Part shown: positions 34,944-43,304 of the stretch, piece after piece
Numbering within the stretch: the first letter of the stretch is position 1
Layout: every line of letters begins with the position of its first letter
NCBI RefSeq assembly: GCF_000772935.1
Contig: NZ_JPVR01000062.1
Location: 1-64,000, forward strand
Source: Lysinibacillus boronitolerans JCM 21713 = 10a = NBRC 103108
GTDB taxonomy: Bacteria; Bacillota; Bacilli; Bacillales_A; Planococcaceae
DNA length: 64,000 nt
Direction: 5' to 3'
The notes under the pieces: generated by a model
What the model saw: only the letters and a program-made list of their open reading frames with translations
Told to the model about the DNA's origin: nothing
The model's database searches: none
Position numbers and translations under genes: made by a program

Positions 34944-35522
34944 TTATGCGTGACGTAGGCCAAGTGCATGATATAGGAAGTCGATAAGCTCAAGCTTGAG
35001 CAATTTCATTGTTTCATCCTTACTATCATCAAATAAATAAATTTGTTCCGCAGCAGATTCAATTAGACCAATCATCAGTTTAGCAGAACGCGTTGGATCA
35101 ATAGAATCACGTATCATTCCCTGTTGCTGACCAGATAATAAGAAATGCCTCATCCAGTCATAATAAGGTGCATAAATATTTTCCCATTCTTTTAAATGCT
35201 CAGTTTGCGCAATACCTGCATAAATAAGTGCAACGATATCTCCATAATCTTTCGTGATTAAAAAAATCATTTCCACAACCTCTTCAAGTTGTTGTTCAAA
35301 AGGCTTATGATTTGAAATACCTTCATCTAAGGTAGCGATAATTCTTTCTACCATATTTTTTGCAATAGCAGGCATAACAGAAAGGCGTGATGGGAAATAA
35401 AGATAAAATGTTCCTTGAGCGATCCCAGCAGCTTTAACGATATCTGAAACCTTTGTTTTTTCAATACCTTTTTCTCTGAAAACCTCAATGGCGGCTTGAA
35501 TGATTTTTTCTTCCTTTGACAT
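34944..35522 (-). CDS. TetR-family repressor of the SMR efflux pair
   Basis: Transcriptional repressor of 192 residues. N-terminal helix-turn-helix: KIIQAAIEVFREKGIEKTKV, VKAAGIAQGTFYLYFPSR is a classic TetR recognition helix. The C-terminal ligand domain is helical and probably senses the pump substrate. ATG 35522 (MSKEEK) with GAGGG upstream is preferred over 35534. Matching palindromes on both sides of the gene show it likely controls itself and the efflux pair. Confidence 0.9.
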   Translation of the reverse strand: MSKEEKIIQAAIEVFREKGIEKTKVSDIVKAAGIAQGTFYLYFPSRLSVMPAIAKNMVERIIATLDEGISNHKPFEQQLEEVVEMIFLITKDYGDIVALIYAGIAQTEHLKEWENIYAPYYDWMRHFLLSGQQQGMIRDSIDPTRSAKLMIGLIESAAEQIYLFDDSKDETMKLLKLELIDFLYHALGLRHA

Positions 35523-35586
35523 GCAATCCCTCACTTTTGCCTTACTTATTTAGTATGTTACAGAATAAGAAAAACAATGTCAATAT

Positions 35587-35613
35587 AAAAATGACTGATA
35601 GTCAGTCATTTTT
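35587..35613. promoter_or_regulatory. TetR operator upstream of tetR
   Basis: aaaaatgactga-tag-tcagtcattttt: 12-bp arms with a 3-base centre, sharing the atgactga core with the operator at 34897. It lies 65 bases before the TetR start. Confidence 0.8.
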
Positions 35614-35712
35614 TGTTATTCAATGTTCATTTGAATAGCCAATAACACAATGATGCGAAGGAGTATATTTTCTATATTTCGGGGAATTTTAAGATTGAAA
35701 GGATTGATGAAC

Positions 35713-35883
35713 ATGAACGAAATTAAGTTTGCACAATTAGACACGCAGCAACTTGAAAAAATTAATGAACTTGAAGAAAAGATTGGTGTAACATTAGTTG
35801 CCTATGATCCTTCCTCCACACCATCACAGGGTTCTGGCGCTTTTGAGTCAAATAATAGCACTACTACAAATCATCCATCATAA
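35713..35883 (+). CDS. Small hypothetical protein
   Basis: About 56 residues from ATG 35713 (MNEIKFAQLDTQQLEKINEL), with AAAGGA 9 bases upstream; starts at 35650 or 35707 are possible. The first half is an amphipathic, charged helix; the end is Ser/Thr/Asn-rich and low complexity (SNNSTTTNHPS). No signal peptide. No family recognised. It precedes the EndoQ gene by 71 bases on the same strand. Confidence 0.55.
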   Translation: MNEIKFAQLDTQQLEKINELEEKIGVTLVAYDPSSTPSQGSGAFESNNSTTTNHPS

Positions 35884-35954
35884 TGAAGTGAGAAATGCCT
35901 TGCAGTAATGTAAGGTATTTTCATTTTATAGACGTACTAAAAGGAGTGTTTGAA

Positions 35955-37121
35955 TTGAAAGAATTCTATGCGGATTTACATATTCATATTGGACGTACTT
36001 CTAGTGGAAGGGCTGTGAAAATTACTGGCAGTAAAACGTTAACATTAGCACGAATTTTAGAGACGGCTAGTGCAAGAAAAGGATTAGACATTATTGGGAT
36101 CATTGATTGTCACTCCCCTGAAGTAATCGAAGAAATGGTGAAGATGATTGAACGCGGAGAACTGCAAGAGCTAAAAGAAGGTGGTCTGCAATTTCAGGAA
36201 ACAACTTTGATTCCCGGATCGGAGATCGAAATTTATGATCAACATTGTCATGGTCCTATTCATGTGCTTGCTTACTTTCCTACACTAGAGCTCATGAAGC
36301 AGTTCTCAGACTGGATGTCACAGCATATGAAAAATATCCATTTAAGTTCACAGCGTATTTATTGTGACGGCCAAACTTTGCAGCAAAAGGTGCATGAATT
36401 AGAAGGTATTTTTATTCCGGCACATGTATTTACACCATTTAAAAGCTTGTATGGCAAAGGGGTTTGTCGAAGTTTAACTGAAGTCTTTGATCCGCAGCTT
36501 ATCGATGGCATTGAATTAGGTTTAAGCTCTGATACAAATATGGTAAGTCATATTAAAGAATTACAAGCATATACATTCGTTAGCAATTCTGATGCGCATT
36601 CGCTTGGGAAATTGGCAAGAGAGTATCAAAAGTTACGATTAGCAGAAGCGAATTTTGCAGAATTAAAAATGGCTCTGCATGATCAGCATGGACGAGCAGT
36701 AATTGCCAATTATGGCCTAAATCCTCTTCTTGGCAAATATCATCAAACAGTTTGTGCAAAATGTAGTAAACAGCTAAGTAAAGAAGCTACCATTTGTACA
36801 CAATGTGGGAGTACTCAAATTATAAAGGGAGTAGCTACCCGTATACAGGAGCTATCTGAAGACTTTCCCAATAAGCGAAATAGACCACCTTACATTCATC
36901 AGGTACCACTTGATTTCATTCCAGGTGTTGGTCCTAAAATGATGGAACGTTTAATCGAAGCATGTGGCACAGAAATGAATATTTTGCACCGTGTAACAGT
37001 AGACCAGCTTGAGCAAATTGTGCCACATAAACTAGCTCAATTAATCGATTTAGCGAGAACGGGTCAATTAGCTATTGAAGTTGGTGGAGGTGGAATTTAT
37101 GGAAAGATACAGGTTGACTAG
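35955..37121 (+). CDS. Endonuclease Q family (PHP domain) protein
   Basis: Predicted repair endonuclease that nicks DNA 5' to deaminated bases, as shown for archaeal and Bacillus EndoQ. 388 residues. PHP metal-site motifs: ADLHIHIGRTSSGRAVKITG at the N-terminus, IGIIDCHSP, PAHVFTPF and SNSDAHS. A zinc ribbon (CAKC...CTQC) and a C-terminal helix-hairpin-helix-like FIPGVGPKMMERL complete the family layout. TTG 35955 has AAGGAGTG upstream; the frame runs back to 35895 without homology. It is monocistronic, or follows the small gene at 35713. Confidence 0.88.
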   Translation: MKEFYADLHIHIGRTSSGRAVKITGSKTLTLARILETASARKGLDIIGIIDCHSPEVIEEMVKMIERGELQELKEGGLQFQETTLIPGSEIEIYDQHCHGPIHVLAYFPTLELMKQFSDWMSQHMKNIHLSSQRIYCDGQTLQQKVHELEGIFIPAHVFTPFKSLYGKGVCRSLTEVFDPQLIDGIELGLSSDTNMVSHIKELQAYTFVSNSDAHSLGKLAREYQKLRLAEANFAELKMALHDQHGRAVIANYGLNPLLGKYHQTVCAKCSKQLSKEATICTQCGSTQIIKGVATRIQELSEDFPNKRNRPPYIHQVPLDFIPGVGPKMMERLIEACGTEMNILHRVTVDQLEQIVPHKLAQLIDLARTGQLAIEVGGGGIYGKIQVD

Positions 37122-37230
37122 ATAAAAAATGAAAAGTTTCAAAAAGATTGGTGTAATTTAACCTATTTTTAACGCTCCTCTAGTAAAATAGTGAAAACAA
37201 TGATTATTTTATAAGCGGAGGAGACAGTAA

Positions 37231-38856
37231 ATGCGATTATCGAAGAAATTTCTTTTTTTAGCCTCAAGTATATTGGCTTTGCAATTAGCTATACCTGTAG
37301 CAGCTAATGCAGAAGAGGTACAAGGTGACCATATAGCACCAAGCTGGGTTTTACAAACCGATTATGTAGCACTTGGTGATTCATTAGCACATGGGATGAA
37401 TGAAATAGGTGTAATTGGATTAGGCTACACCGATTTTATTGCACAGGCTTTACAGCAAGACGGCTTCCTTACTTCCTTTAATAAGGGCTTTGCTATGTCA
37501 GGCTACACAACTAAAAATGTTTTGGCGGATCTACAAAATGATGTAGCAAAAACAGTGACTGGTTTTGGTTATAAAGAGGAGCAGGCAAAATTACGAGCTT
37601 CTATAAAAGAAGCTGAAATCATCACATTAACAGCTGGGGCAAATGATTTACTGCCAATATTAAAAGAATCTCAAGCAACGGGTATTGACACTGTGGCTAT
37701 TATAAAAGCTACTAAAGAAGCTGTATCGAACATTGCTACTATTCTATCGGAAATCAAAAAGATTAATCCAAAAGCTGAAGTATATGTGATGGGTTATTAT
37801 AATTCCTTCCCATACTATAGTGAGAGCTTACAAAATCAATTTAAACTGTTATTAGCTACCTTGAATTCAACAATCAAAACAACTACTGAAAAAGCGGGCG
37901 CTATTTTTGTTCCTACATATGATGTTGTTGCAAAGGATGTTGCCAACTATCTACCAAACCCTGAAAATATTCATTTAAGTGAAGCTGGTTATTTAGCGGT
38001 AGCAAAAGAAGCATTTTTACCAATTATTAAAACAAGCTCTTTATGGGATGTAACGCAGGCCATTGGAATAGATGTAAAAGATCGTACAACTGTTGAGGTT
38101 AGCTGGCAAGAAGCGACAGATAATGTAGGCGTGGCAAATTACCATGTCTATGTGAATGGAAAATTAACGTCAACACTAAATGCTGATACTACTAAAATTA
38201 CGCTCAAAGATTTATTAGAAAATACAACCTACAATGTATCCATCAAAGCAATTGATGCTGCTGGTAATGAAAGTGTTCAAAATCCTACAGTTACTTTCAC
38301 TACGAAAGGAACAGTTAGCTTTACAGATACACAGAATCACTGGGCAAAAGAGTATATTCAAAAAGCTGCAAATACAGGTATAATGAATGGCTATACAGAT
38401 GGGACATTTAGACCTGAAAGCAGTGTAACACGTGCACAAGCTGCAGCTATTCTTGTAAGAAGTTTAGGCTTAACTACAGAAGAAAAAGCACCATTTACTG
38501 ATATCGCAAATTATGATGCAACAACTCAGTCCGAAATAGCGGCAGCATATGTACATGGTCTTATTAAAGGGACAGATGGGAAATTTAAGCCTGGACAGCC
38601 TGTGACACGTGCTCAATTAGCTGTAATGATTCATCGCGCCTATGAACAGCAATTTAATCAGCCATATATTGCAAAAGGCGATGTGCCATTTGCAGATGTC
38701 GCTTCCTATAATGCAGAAACAAAACATGCAATCACAATGCTTTATGAGTTAGGAATCGTGACAGGGAATGGAGGGAAATTTGCACCTGAAGCTGTCACAA
38801 CAAGAGGTCAAGCAGCTAAAATATTTACAAACCTAAGTCAGCTATACATTCAATAA
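37231..38856 (+). CDS. Secreted SGNH/GDSL esterase with FN3 and three SLH domains
   Basis: Surface hydrolase of 541 residues. Signal peptide ends at about VAANA/EE (residue 27). SGNH domain: S51 in VALGDSLAHG, GANDLLP, and H248 in NIHLSEAGY. A fibronectin type III module (about 280-360) follows, then three SLH repeats (FTDTQNHWAKEYIQKAA..., each with a TRAQ/TRGQ motif) that anchor it to the wall polymer. Substrate could be an acyl group of wall polymer or an external lipid. ATG 37231 has GGAGGAG upstream. Single gene. Confidence 0.92.
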   Translation: MRLSKKFLFLASSILALQLAIPVAANAEEVQGDHIAPSWVLQTDYVALGDSLAHGMNEIGVIGLGYTDFIAQALQQDGFLTSFNKGFAMSGYTTKNVLADLQNDVAKTVTGFGYKEEQAKLRASIKEAEIITLTAGANDLLPILKESQATGIDTVAIIKATKEAVSNIATILSEIKKINPKAEVYVMGYYNSFPYYSESLQNQFKLLLATLNSTIKTTTEKAGAIFVPTYDVVAKDVANYLPNPENIHLSEAGYLAVAKEAFLPIIKTSSLWDVTQAIGIDVKDRTTVEVSWQEATDNVGVANYHVYVNGKLTSTLNADTTKITLKDLLENTTYNVSIKAIDAAGNESVQNPTVTFTTKGTVSFTDTQNHWAKEYIQKAANTGIMNGYTDGTFRPESSVTRAQAAAILVRSLGLTTEEKAPFTDIANYDATTQSEIAAAYVHGLIKGTDGKFKPGQPVTRAQLAVMIHRAYEQQFNQPYIAKGDVPFADVASYNAETKHAITMLYELGIVTGNGGKFAPEAVTTRGQAAKIFTNLSQLYIQ

Positions 38857-38861
38857 TAATT

Positions 38862-38893
38862 AAAAGGTAGGGGTACTGTCACCTCTACCTTTT
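38862..38893 (+). terminator. Terminator after the SGNH-SLH gene
   Basis: Stem aaaaggtag/ctacctttt extended inward by ggt/acc with a 6-base loop; the T run is short. Confidence 0.65.
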
Positions 38894-38962
38894 GACGTTG
38901 TCGTAAAAAACGAAGTATAGTCTAACTATGCTGTTGAACGTCCATAGATAAAGGAGAATGGG

Positions 38963-39331
38963 ATGCTGTCATTTATATTATCCGCTAAAAGATTACTAAA
39001 AGGCTTGTGGAGGGCCTTTAAACGTCCACAGTTCCTATCATTATTTACTACGCTGTTTTTAATCATTCTATCAGGAACTTTATTCTACAAGGGGACAGAA
39101 GGGTGGTACTGGTTGGATGCCATGTATTTTGCTGTAGTAAGCTTGATTCCAACAGGGGTTGAAACAGGACTATATCCAACAACGACTTATTCTAAAATAT
39201 TTACAATGATTTATTTGATTGTTGGTACAGGAGTAATGTTTATCATGTTATTAATGCTGGGACGCTCTATCGTAGATTTTTCTCTTAATGAAGAAGAAAA
39301 AGATGAGGTTAAAAAACGTTTGAAAAAGTAA
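38963..39331 (+). CDS. Small two-TM ion-channel-like protein with atypical filter
   Basis: Membrane protein of 122 residues with the TM1-pore helix-TM2 layout of two-TM potassium channels: TM1 (about 27-43), re-entrant pore segment WYWLDAMYFAVVSLIPTG, TM2 (about 83-101), then a charged cytoplasmic tail. The position where T-V-G-Y-G should be reads IPTGVETGLYP, so the canonical potassium filter is missing. The post-filter LYPTTTYSKIFTM is family-like. Possible non-selective or altered-selectivity channel. ATG 38963 has AAGGAG upstream. Confidence 0.75.
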   Translation: MLSFILSAKRLLKGLWRAFKRPQFLSLFTTLFLIILSGTLFYKGTEGWYWLDAMYFAVVSLIPTGVETGLYPTTTYSKIFTMIYLIVGTGVMFIMLLMLGRSIVDFSLNEEEKDEVKKRLKK

Positions 39332-39332
39332 G

Positions 39333-39376
39333 ATAGCAGTACAATGAATCTTTTGGACGATTCATTGTACTGCTAT
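39333..39376. terminator. Bidirectional terminator
   Basis: A perfect 18-bp stem (39333-39350 with 39359-39376) and 8-base loop between convergent genes, followed by TTTTTTAT on the plus strand. Confidence 0.85.
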
Positions 39377-39379
39377 TTT

Positions 39380-39667
39380 TTATGATAGTTTGGCAATAAT
39401 GCCTTCTTCGTCATCTAAAACAAGCTCAATCCCTGTCGAGAATGGATCACCATGTAGAACATCCTTGATCCAAACACGTAAGGCACCAATCATGGCTGCT
39501 GTATTAAGCACCTCGATTTGTCCGTTGACTTCAACCTCTGCCCCAAAGCCTGCATCATCCTCGTAAGTCAATTCAACAAGAACATCCTCGGGGCGAATGT
39601 TTTGATAGTAGGCTTGAGATAAGCAAATAGCATTAATAATATCTTGTTCGTTGATTATTTGTGCCAT
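39380..39667 (-). CDS. YxcD-family (DUF2653) protein
   Basis: Small soluble acidic protein of 95 residues, matching B. subtilis YxcD: MAQIINEQDIINAICLSQAY and a central VLVELTYEDDAGFGAEVEV. No function known. It overlaps the end of the upstream gene by 13 bases in another frame, indicating co-translation. Confidence 0.85.
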   Translation of the reverse strand: MAQIINEQDIINAICLSQAYYQNIRPEDVLVELTYEDDAGFGAEVEVNGQIEVLNTAAMIGALRVWIKDVLHGDPFSTGIELVLDDEEGIIAKLS

Positions 39668-40119
39668 TGTGCTTCCTCTTTACGCTTTTTATCTTTAAAC
39701 ATATTCATTATCTTCACCACAAGCATCACAATAACAACAATTGCTGCTACATTAATAAGTAAACCTAAAATATTCCCCAGTATGCCCATACCACTAAATA
39801 GACTACCGAATAATAATCCAGCAAGTCCGCCAAGCATTAATCCCTTCATCAGGCCGCCAGAGAAAAAGCCACCTTTTTTAGTAGTATCTGCTTTATTAGT
39901 AGATGTTGAGTTGTTTTTATTTGTTGTTGCATTGTTTTGATCTTTAGTAGTATCCTTCGATTTTTGGATATTCGAGCTATTATTATTGTTAGAGAAGCCC
40001 TTTTTACCCGATTTATAGGATTTAGCTTCTGCGGTTGGCGTATCAGAAATGAATAATGTTGCACCAACAGTCGAAAATATCAGTGTCGCTGCAAAAAGAG
40101 CGGCAAGAATTTTTTTCAT
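39655..40119 (-). CDS. Tim44-like membrane protein upstream of YxcD
   Basis: A 154-residue protein: signal-like N-terminus (MKKILAALFAATLIFSTVGA), an Asn/Thr/Lys-rich linker (about 35-75), a Gly-rich hydrophobic hairpin 'GGLMKGLMLGGLAGLLFGSL', a second TM (about 118-140) and a basic end. Bacillus homologues are often labelled Tim44-like on weak grounds. ATG 40119 gives 10-base spacing from GGAGG at 40130-40134; ATG 40128 is too close. Coupled to YxcD. Confidence 0.78.
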   Translation of the reverse strand: MKKILAALFAATLIFSTVGATLFISDTPTAEAKSYKSGKKGFSNNNNSSNIQKSKDTTKDQNNATTNKNNSTSTNKADTTKKGGFFSGGLMKGLMLGGLAGLLFGSLFSGMGILGNILGLLINVAAIVVIVMLVVKIMNMFKDKKRKEEAQWHK

Positions 40120-40303
40120 TACATACATTCCTCCAATATAATTTTTAATCTAATCATAAACTAGTTCTTATATAGTAATATTACATGAACTATATTAAAA
40201 AATAAAACAAACGCTTTCAAAAATTGAGCTATACCAAAAAATATGGACAAATAGTGGCAGATGTAATGATTGGATAAATTATGCAATAGAAAGGAGTGAA
40301 AAG

Positions 40304-41320
40304 ATGCTACTAACTTTATCGATCTTCATCATCATATTTTTCATTTTCTACCTAACAGAAAAAAGGCGCTTTCTCAACGCGGTAATCCTTGGCCTGATAG
40401 GTATATTTATTATTAGAGCGCTTATTATTCATTATCCATTATTGCTGCCAAATGATCAGGGGATTATTTCCGAAATGGGGATATTTATTATATTAGGAAG
40501 CTTTCCAAGTATTATGTTTATTTTATCGATAGCCATGTTTTTTAATAGTAAAGTATTATTGGAAAAGGAAGGGCGCAAATTTCATAATTTAATGTTAGCC
40601 ATATTGGGGCTAAGTTTTGTTATTATGATGATATGGTATGTATTCGTCATTTTTATTCAAATTGAAAATGTATTTTGGCATATTCTTTTCTTCTATGCGT
40701 TTTTGATTTTTGGCTATACCATGTTCTTATACACGAGTGTCCTTGCTTACTCAACGTTGTATCATTTTACACCTATCCGTTATGAACCAAATTACATCAT
40801 TGTATTAGGCTCAGGGTTAATTGGCGATAGGGTACCTCCACTTTTAGCAAGTCGTTTAGATGAAGCAGTAAAGCAATATATAAAGTATGAGAAGAAGCCT
40901 TTTATCATTGTTTCTGGTGGTCAGGGAAATGATGAAAAGGTATCTGAAGCATTTGCAATGAAACAATACTTAATAGAAGTTCATCATATTCCAACTGACA
41001 AGATTCTTATTGAAGATCGTTCAGCCAATACAGAACAAAATATGATCTTTTCAAAGCAAATAATGGACCACCATTCTCATGGGGTGAACTATCGTTCCAT
41101 TTTTGTTACGAATAATTTTCATGTGTTTCGTGCAAGTATTTATGCTAGGAAAGCAGCACTAGATGCCGAGGGGATTGGCTCAAAGACAGCATTTTACTAT
41201 GTTCCTAATGCATTCACACGAGAATTTATAGGTTTATTAGTAATGTATAAATGGACCCATGTCACAGTCTTTTTAATTATTACGCTATTCGTAGGCTTAC
41301 TATTGAGAGCATATGTGTAA
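40304..41320 (+). CDS. YdcF/SanA-family (DUF218) membrane protein
   Basis: Membrane protein of 338 residues: five N-terminal TM segments, then a DUF218 domain (about 165-310) and a last TM at the C-terminus. DUF218 motifs: NYIIVLGSGLIGDRVPPLLASRL, cut here at the R-x-D region, FIIVSGGQGNDEKVSEAFAM and EDRSANTEQNM, then FVTNNFHVFRAS. Family members have been linked to envelope barrier function; the reaction is unknown. ATG 40304 has AAGGAGTG upstream. Monocistronic. Confidence 0.88.
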   Translation: MLLTLSIFIIIFFIFYLTEKRRFLNAVILGLIGIFIIRALIIHYPLLLPNDQGIISEMGIFIILGSFPSIMFILSIAMFFNSKVLLEKEGRKFHNLMLAILGLSFVIMMIWYVFVIFIQIENVFWHILFFYAFLIFGYTMFLYTSVLAYSTLYHFTPIRYEPNYIIVLGSGLIGDRVPPLLASRLDEAVKQYIKYEKKPFIIVSGGQGNDEKVSEAFAMKQYLIEVHHIPTDKILIEDRSANTEQNMIFSKQIMDHHSHGVNYRSIFVTNNFHVFRASIYARKAALDAEGIGSKTAFYYVPNAFTREFIGLLVMYKWTHVTVFLIITLFVGLLLRAYV

Positions 41321-41329
41321 CCAAACTTC

Positions 41330-41369
41330 AACTGTCTTCCATATAATAGTGGTAAGACAGTTTTTTTAC
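41330..41369 (+). terminator. Terminator after the YdcF gene
   Basis: Stem aactgtctt/aagacagtt, with further cca/tgg pairing inside, followed by seven Ts. Confidence 0.75.
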
Positions 41370-41392
41370 ATAGTGTGCAGGGGAGGAAAATA

Positions 41393-42679
41393 ATGTACGA
41401 GCAAATTTTAGCCAAGCGAAATAAAGAACGAATAAATACCCTACAAAGTCTTACACAAACTCAAGATCCGTGGTTTGCTCAAAATATAAAATTGCTTACA
41501 TTCGCTGAAGTTAACCTAACAGCCTTGCAGAGGATATTGTATCAAGTAGTACGGGGGTTATTAAAAGAACAGCAACAGCGTCATTTGCAGATTGTCCATA
41601 CAGTGCAATCTCAATCGATTCAGGAGAATGTATTAACGCTGTTAGCAGAATATGATGATGTCTTGCGCGATGCTATCCCCCAGCCTATCTATATACTCAT
41701 TTGGCAAATTTCTTCGCTAGAAAAGTTAAAAAACAGTATAGAAGTAGTGGATGATGTGCTTGATATTGTCGAGTGGTATTTTCGTCATCAAGAGGAACAA
41801 GTCGCTATTTTAGATGAAGAGGAATTAGATCATGAGCTCATTATTGATTTGTATAAAGAGGCGGTTGAAGAGCAGGATGGGGATGCTCAATATCAACTGG
41901 GAGAATACTATAATTCTAGAGAGGGTAAACATTTTCAACCTGAAAAATCATTGAAATGGTTCGAGCTAGCTGCTGCCCAGGGAAATGCAGATGCTCAATA
42001 TATGCTTGGGAATTTTTGCTTTGGGGGCATAGGTGTGGAGGAGAATTATTCCCTAGCCTTTTCCTACTATGAAAAAGCGGCTTTGCAGGGACATGCGGAT
42101 GCTGCCAATAATTTAGCGGATATGTACTTTAATGGTGAGGGCGTACCAACGAATTATACATTAGCAAAAAAATGGTTTGACTATGCTGCACAAAAGAATG
42201 TCGCAGAGGCAATGTTTACGTTAGGAATTATGTATGAGCAGGGGTTAGGCGTTGAGGCAGATGCAGAAGAAGCTTTTAATGCCTATAAAAAATCCGCTGA
42301 GGCAGGGTATGTGGAAGCACAATATCTACTAGGCGGAATTTATTTAGAGGGGCGCTTAGGGAAAACGAAAGATGTCAATCGTGGCCTATTTTGGTATGAA
42401 AGAGCTGCGGAACAATATCATGTAGATGCCTTTTATGACTTAGGTTATATATGGAGTAACGGGCTGGCAGGAATACGCAATATCGAAAAAGGTATCCATT
42501 GGTTTAAGCAGGCAGCACTTCAAGGAGATGTGGATGCCAAGTTACAGTTAGGGCATATTTTTAATAAAGATCCAGGAATAGATAGAAATCTGAAAGAAGC
42601 TATTAAATGGTATAGACTTGCAGCAGATGCTGGCTCCGAAGAAGCGACTAAAATATTACAGGAACTTAAAGGATTGTAA
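41393..42679 (+). CDS. Sel1-repeat (TPR-like) protein
   Basis: Soluble scaffold-like protein of 428 residues. The N-terminal 150 residues are helical with no recognised domain. Residues about 155-425 hold seven Sel1-like repeats of about 36 residues, each with a pattern such as GNADAQYMLGNFCFGGIGV or AEAMFTLGIMYEQGLGV. Such repeats mediate protein contacts; partners are unknown. Start ATG 41393 follows GGGAGGA; an in-frame start at 41375 has no site. No signal peptide, so cytoplasmic. Confidence 0.88.
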   Translation: MYEQILAKRNKERINTLQSLTQTQDPWFAQNIKLLTFAEVNLTALQRILYQVVRGLLKEQQQRHLQIVHTVQSQSIQENVLTLLAEYDDVLRDAIPQPIYILIWQISSLEKLKNSIEVVDDVLDIVEWYFRHQEEQVAILDEEELDHELIIDLYKEAVEEQDGDAQYQLGEYYNSREGKHFQPEKSLKWFELAAAQGNADAQYMLGNFCFGGIGVEENYSLAFSYYEKAALQGHADAANNLADMYFNGEGVPTNYTLAKKWFDYAAQKNVAEAMFTLGIMYEQGLGVEADAEEAFNAYKKSAEAGYVEAQYLLGGIYLEGRLGKTKDVNRGLFWYERAAEQYHVDAFYDLGYIWSNGLAGIRNIEKGIHWFKQAALQGDVDAKLQLGHIFNKDPGIDRNLKEAIKWYRLAADAGSEEATKILQELKGL

Positions 42680-43304
42680 ATTTAGTGTTAAAAAAATATA
42701 GGTTTTTAGAATTATTTATATAGCTATAGTTAATGAAACTTTTGGTCTAAAAATGATTACTGTGATGGGTATGTAGATAGATGTTGATTGAGAATGAAAA
42801 ATATTAATATAGTGAAATTTAAAGATGATCAATAAAAAAATAGAATAAATATAAAACAAGTAAGCATAATAAACAAAAAAATGGTTAAAAAAGCTACCCA
42901 ATAATATTGTGGTAGCTTTTTTATTGATTATTACGCTTTATTTAACAACAAGGACTTTTTATACATTTTATGTAAAATAATGGTATATGTAAGATTGACA
43001 GTCATTTATAAAATGATTAATGTATATGAGTGATTTTGAAAAGAAGCATACGTAAATAATTTACTGTTAGTCATGTAGTGACTATATCTGTTTGTTGAGA
43101 GCATATGACCTTATGATAATTGAGCAAAGGGATACGCACATACTTTTGGAGGAAGTACGTCATACGGAATGCACTATCTGTTGCGACCATTAAATCTGGT
43201 CAATCTGATTTTATCGGTATTTTTTCGTGTATCCATCAATATGTTAAAAGGATTTGATGTTTCTCAGCCTGATGAAAGTAAACGGAATGAAAGAGGGAAG
43301 ATGT
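42680..43304. other. 625-base intergenic region
   Basis: Very AT-rich. Contains the Sel1-gene terminator at 42887-42922. Two open frames (minus 42901-42716 and plus 43169-43405) were judged spurious. The right end holds the GAGGGA ribosome site of hemAT at 43293-43298. No SigD-type promoter or riboswitch was recognised. Confidence 0.55.
42887..42922 (+). terminator. Terminator, probably for the Sel1-repeat gene
   Basis: A perfect 12-bp stem aaaaaagctacc/ggtagctttttt around a 12-base loop, then ttattg. It lies 207 bases after the gene, so the transcript would have a long 3' tail. Confidence 0.7.

Noticed and set aside
42716-42901. A 61-codon minus-strand frame in the AT-rich gap before hemAT
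   Set aside because: Low complexity (Ile/Phe/Tyr), overlaps the terminator at 42887, no ribosome site.
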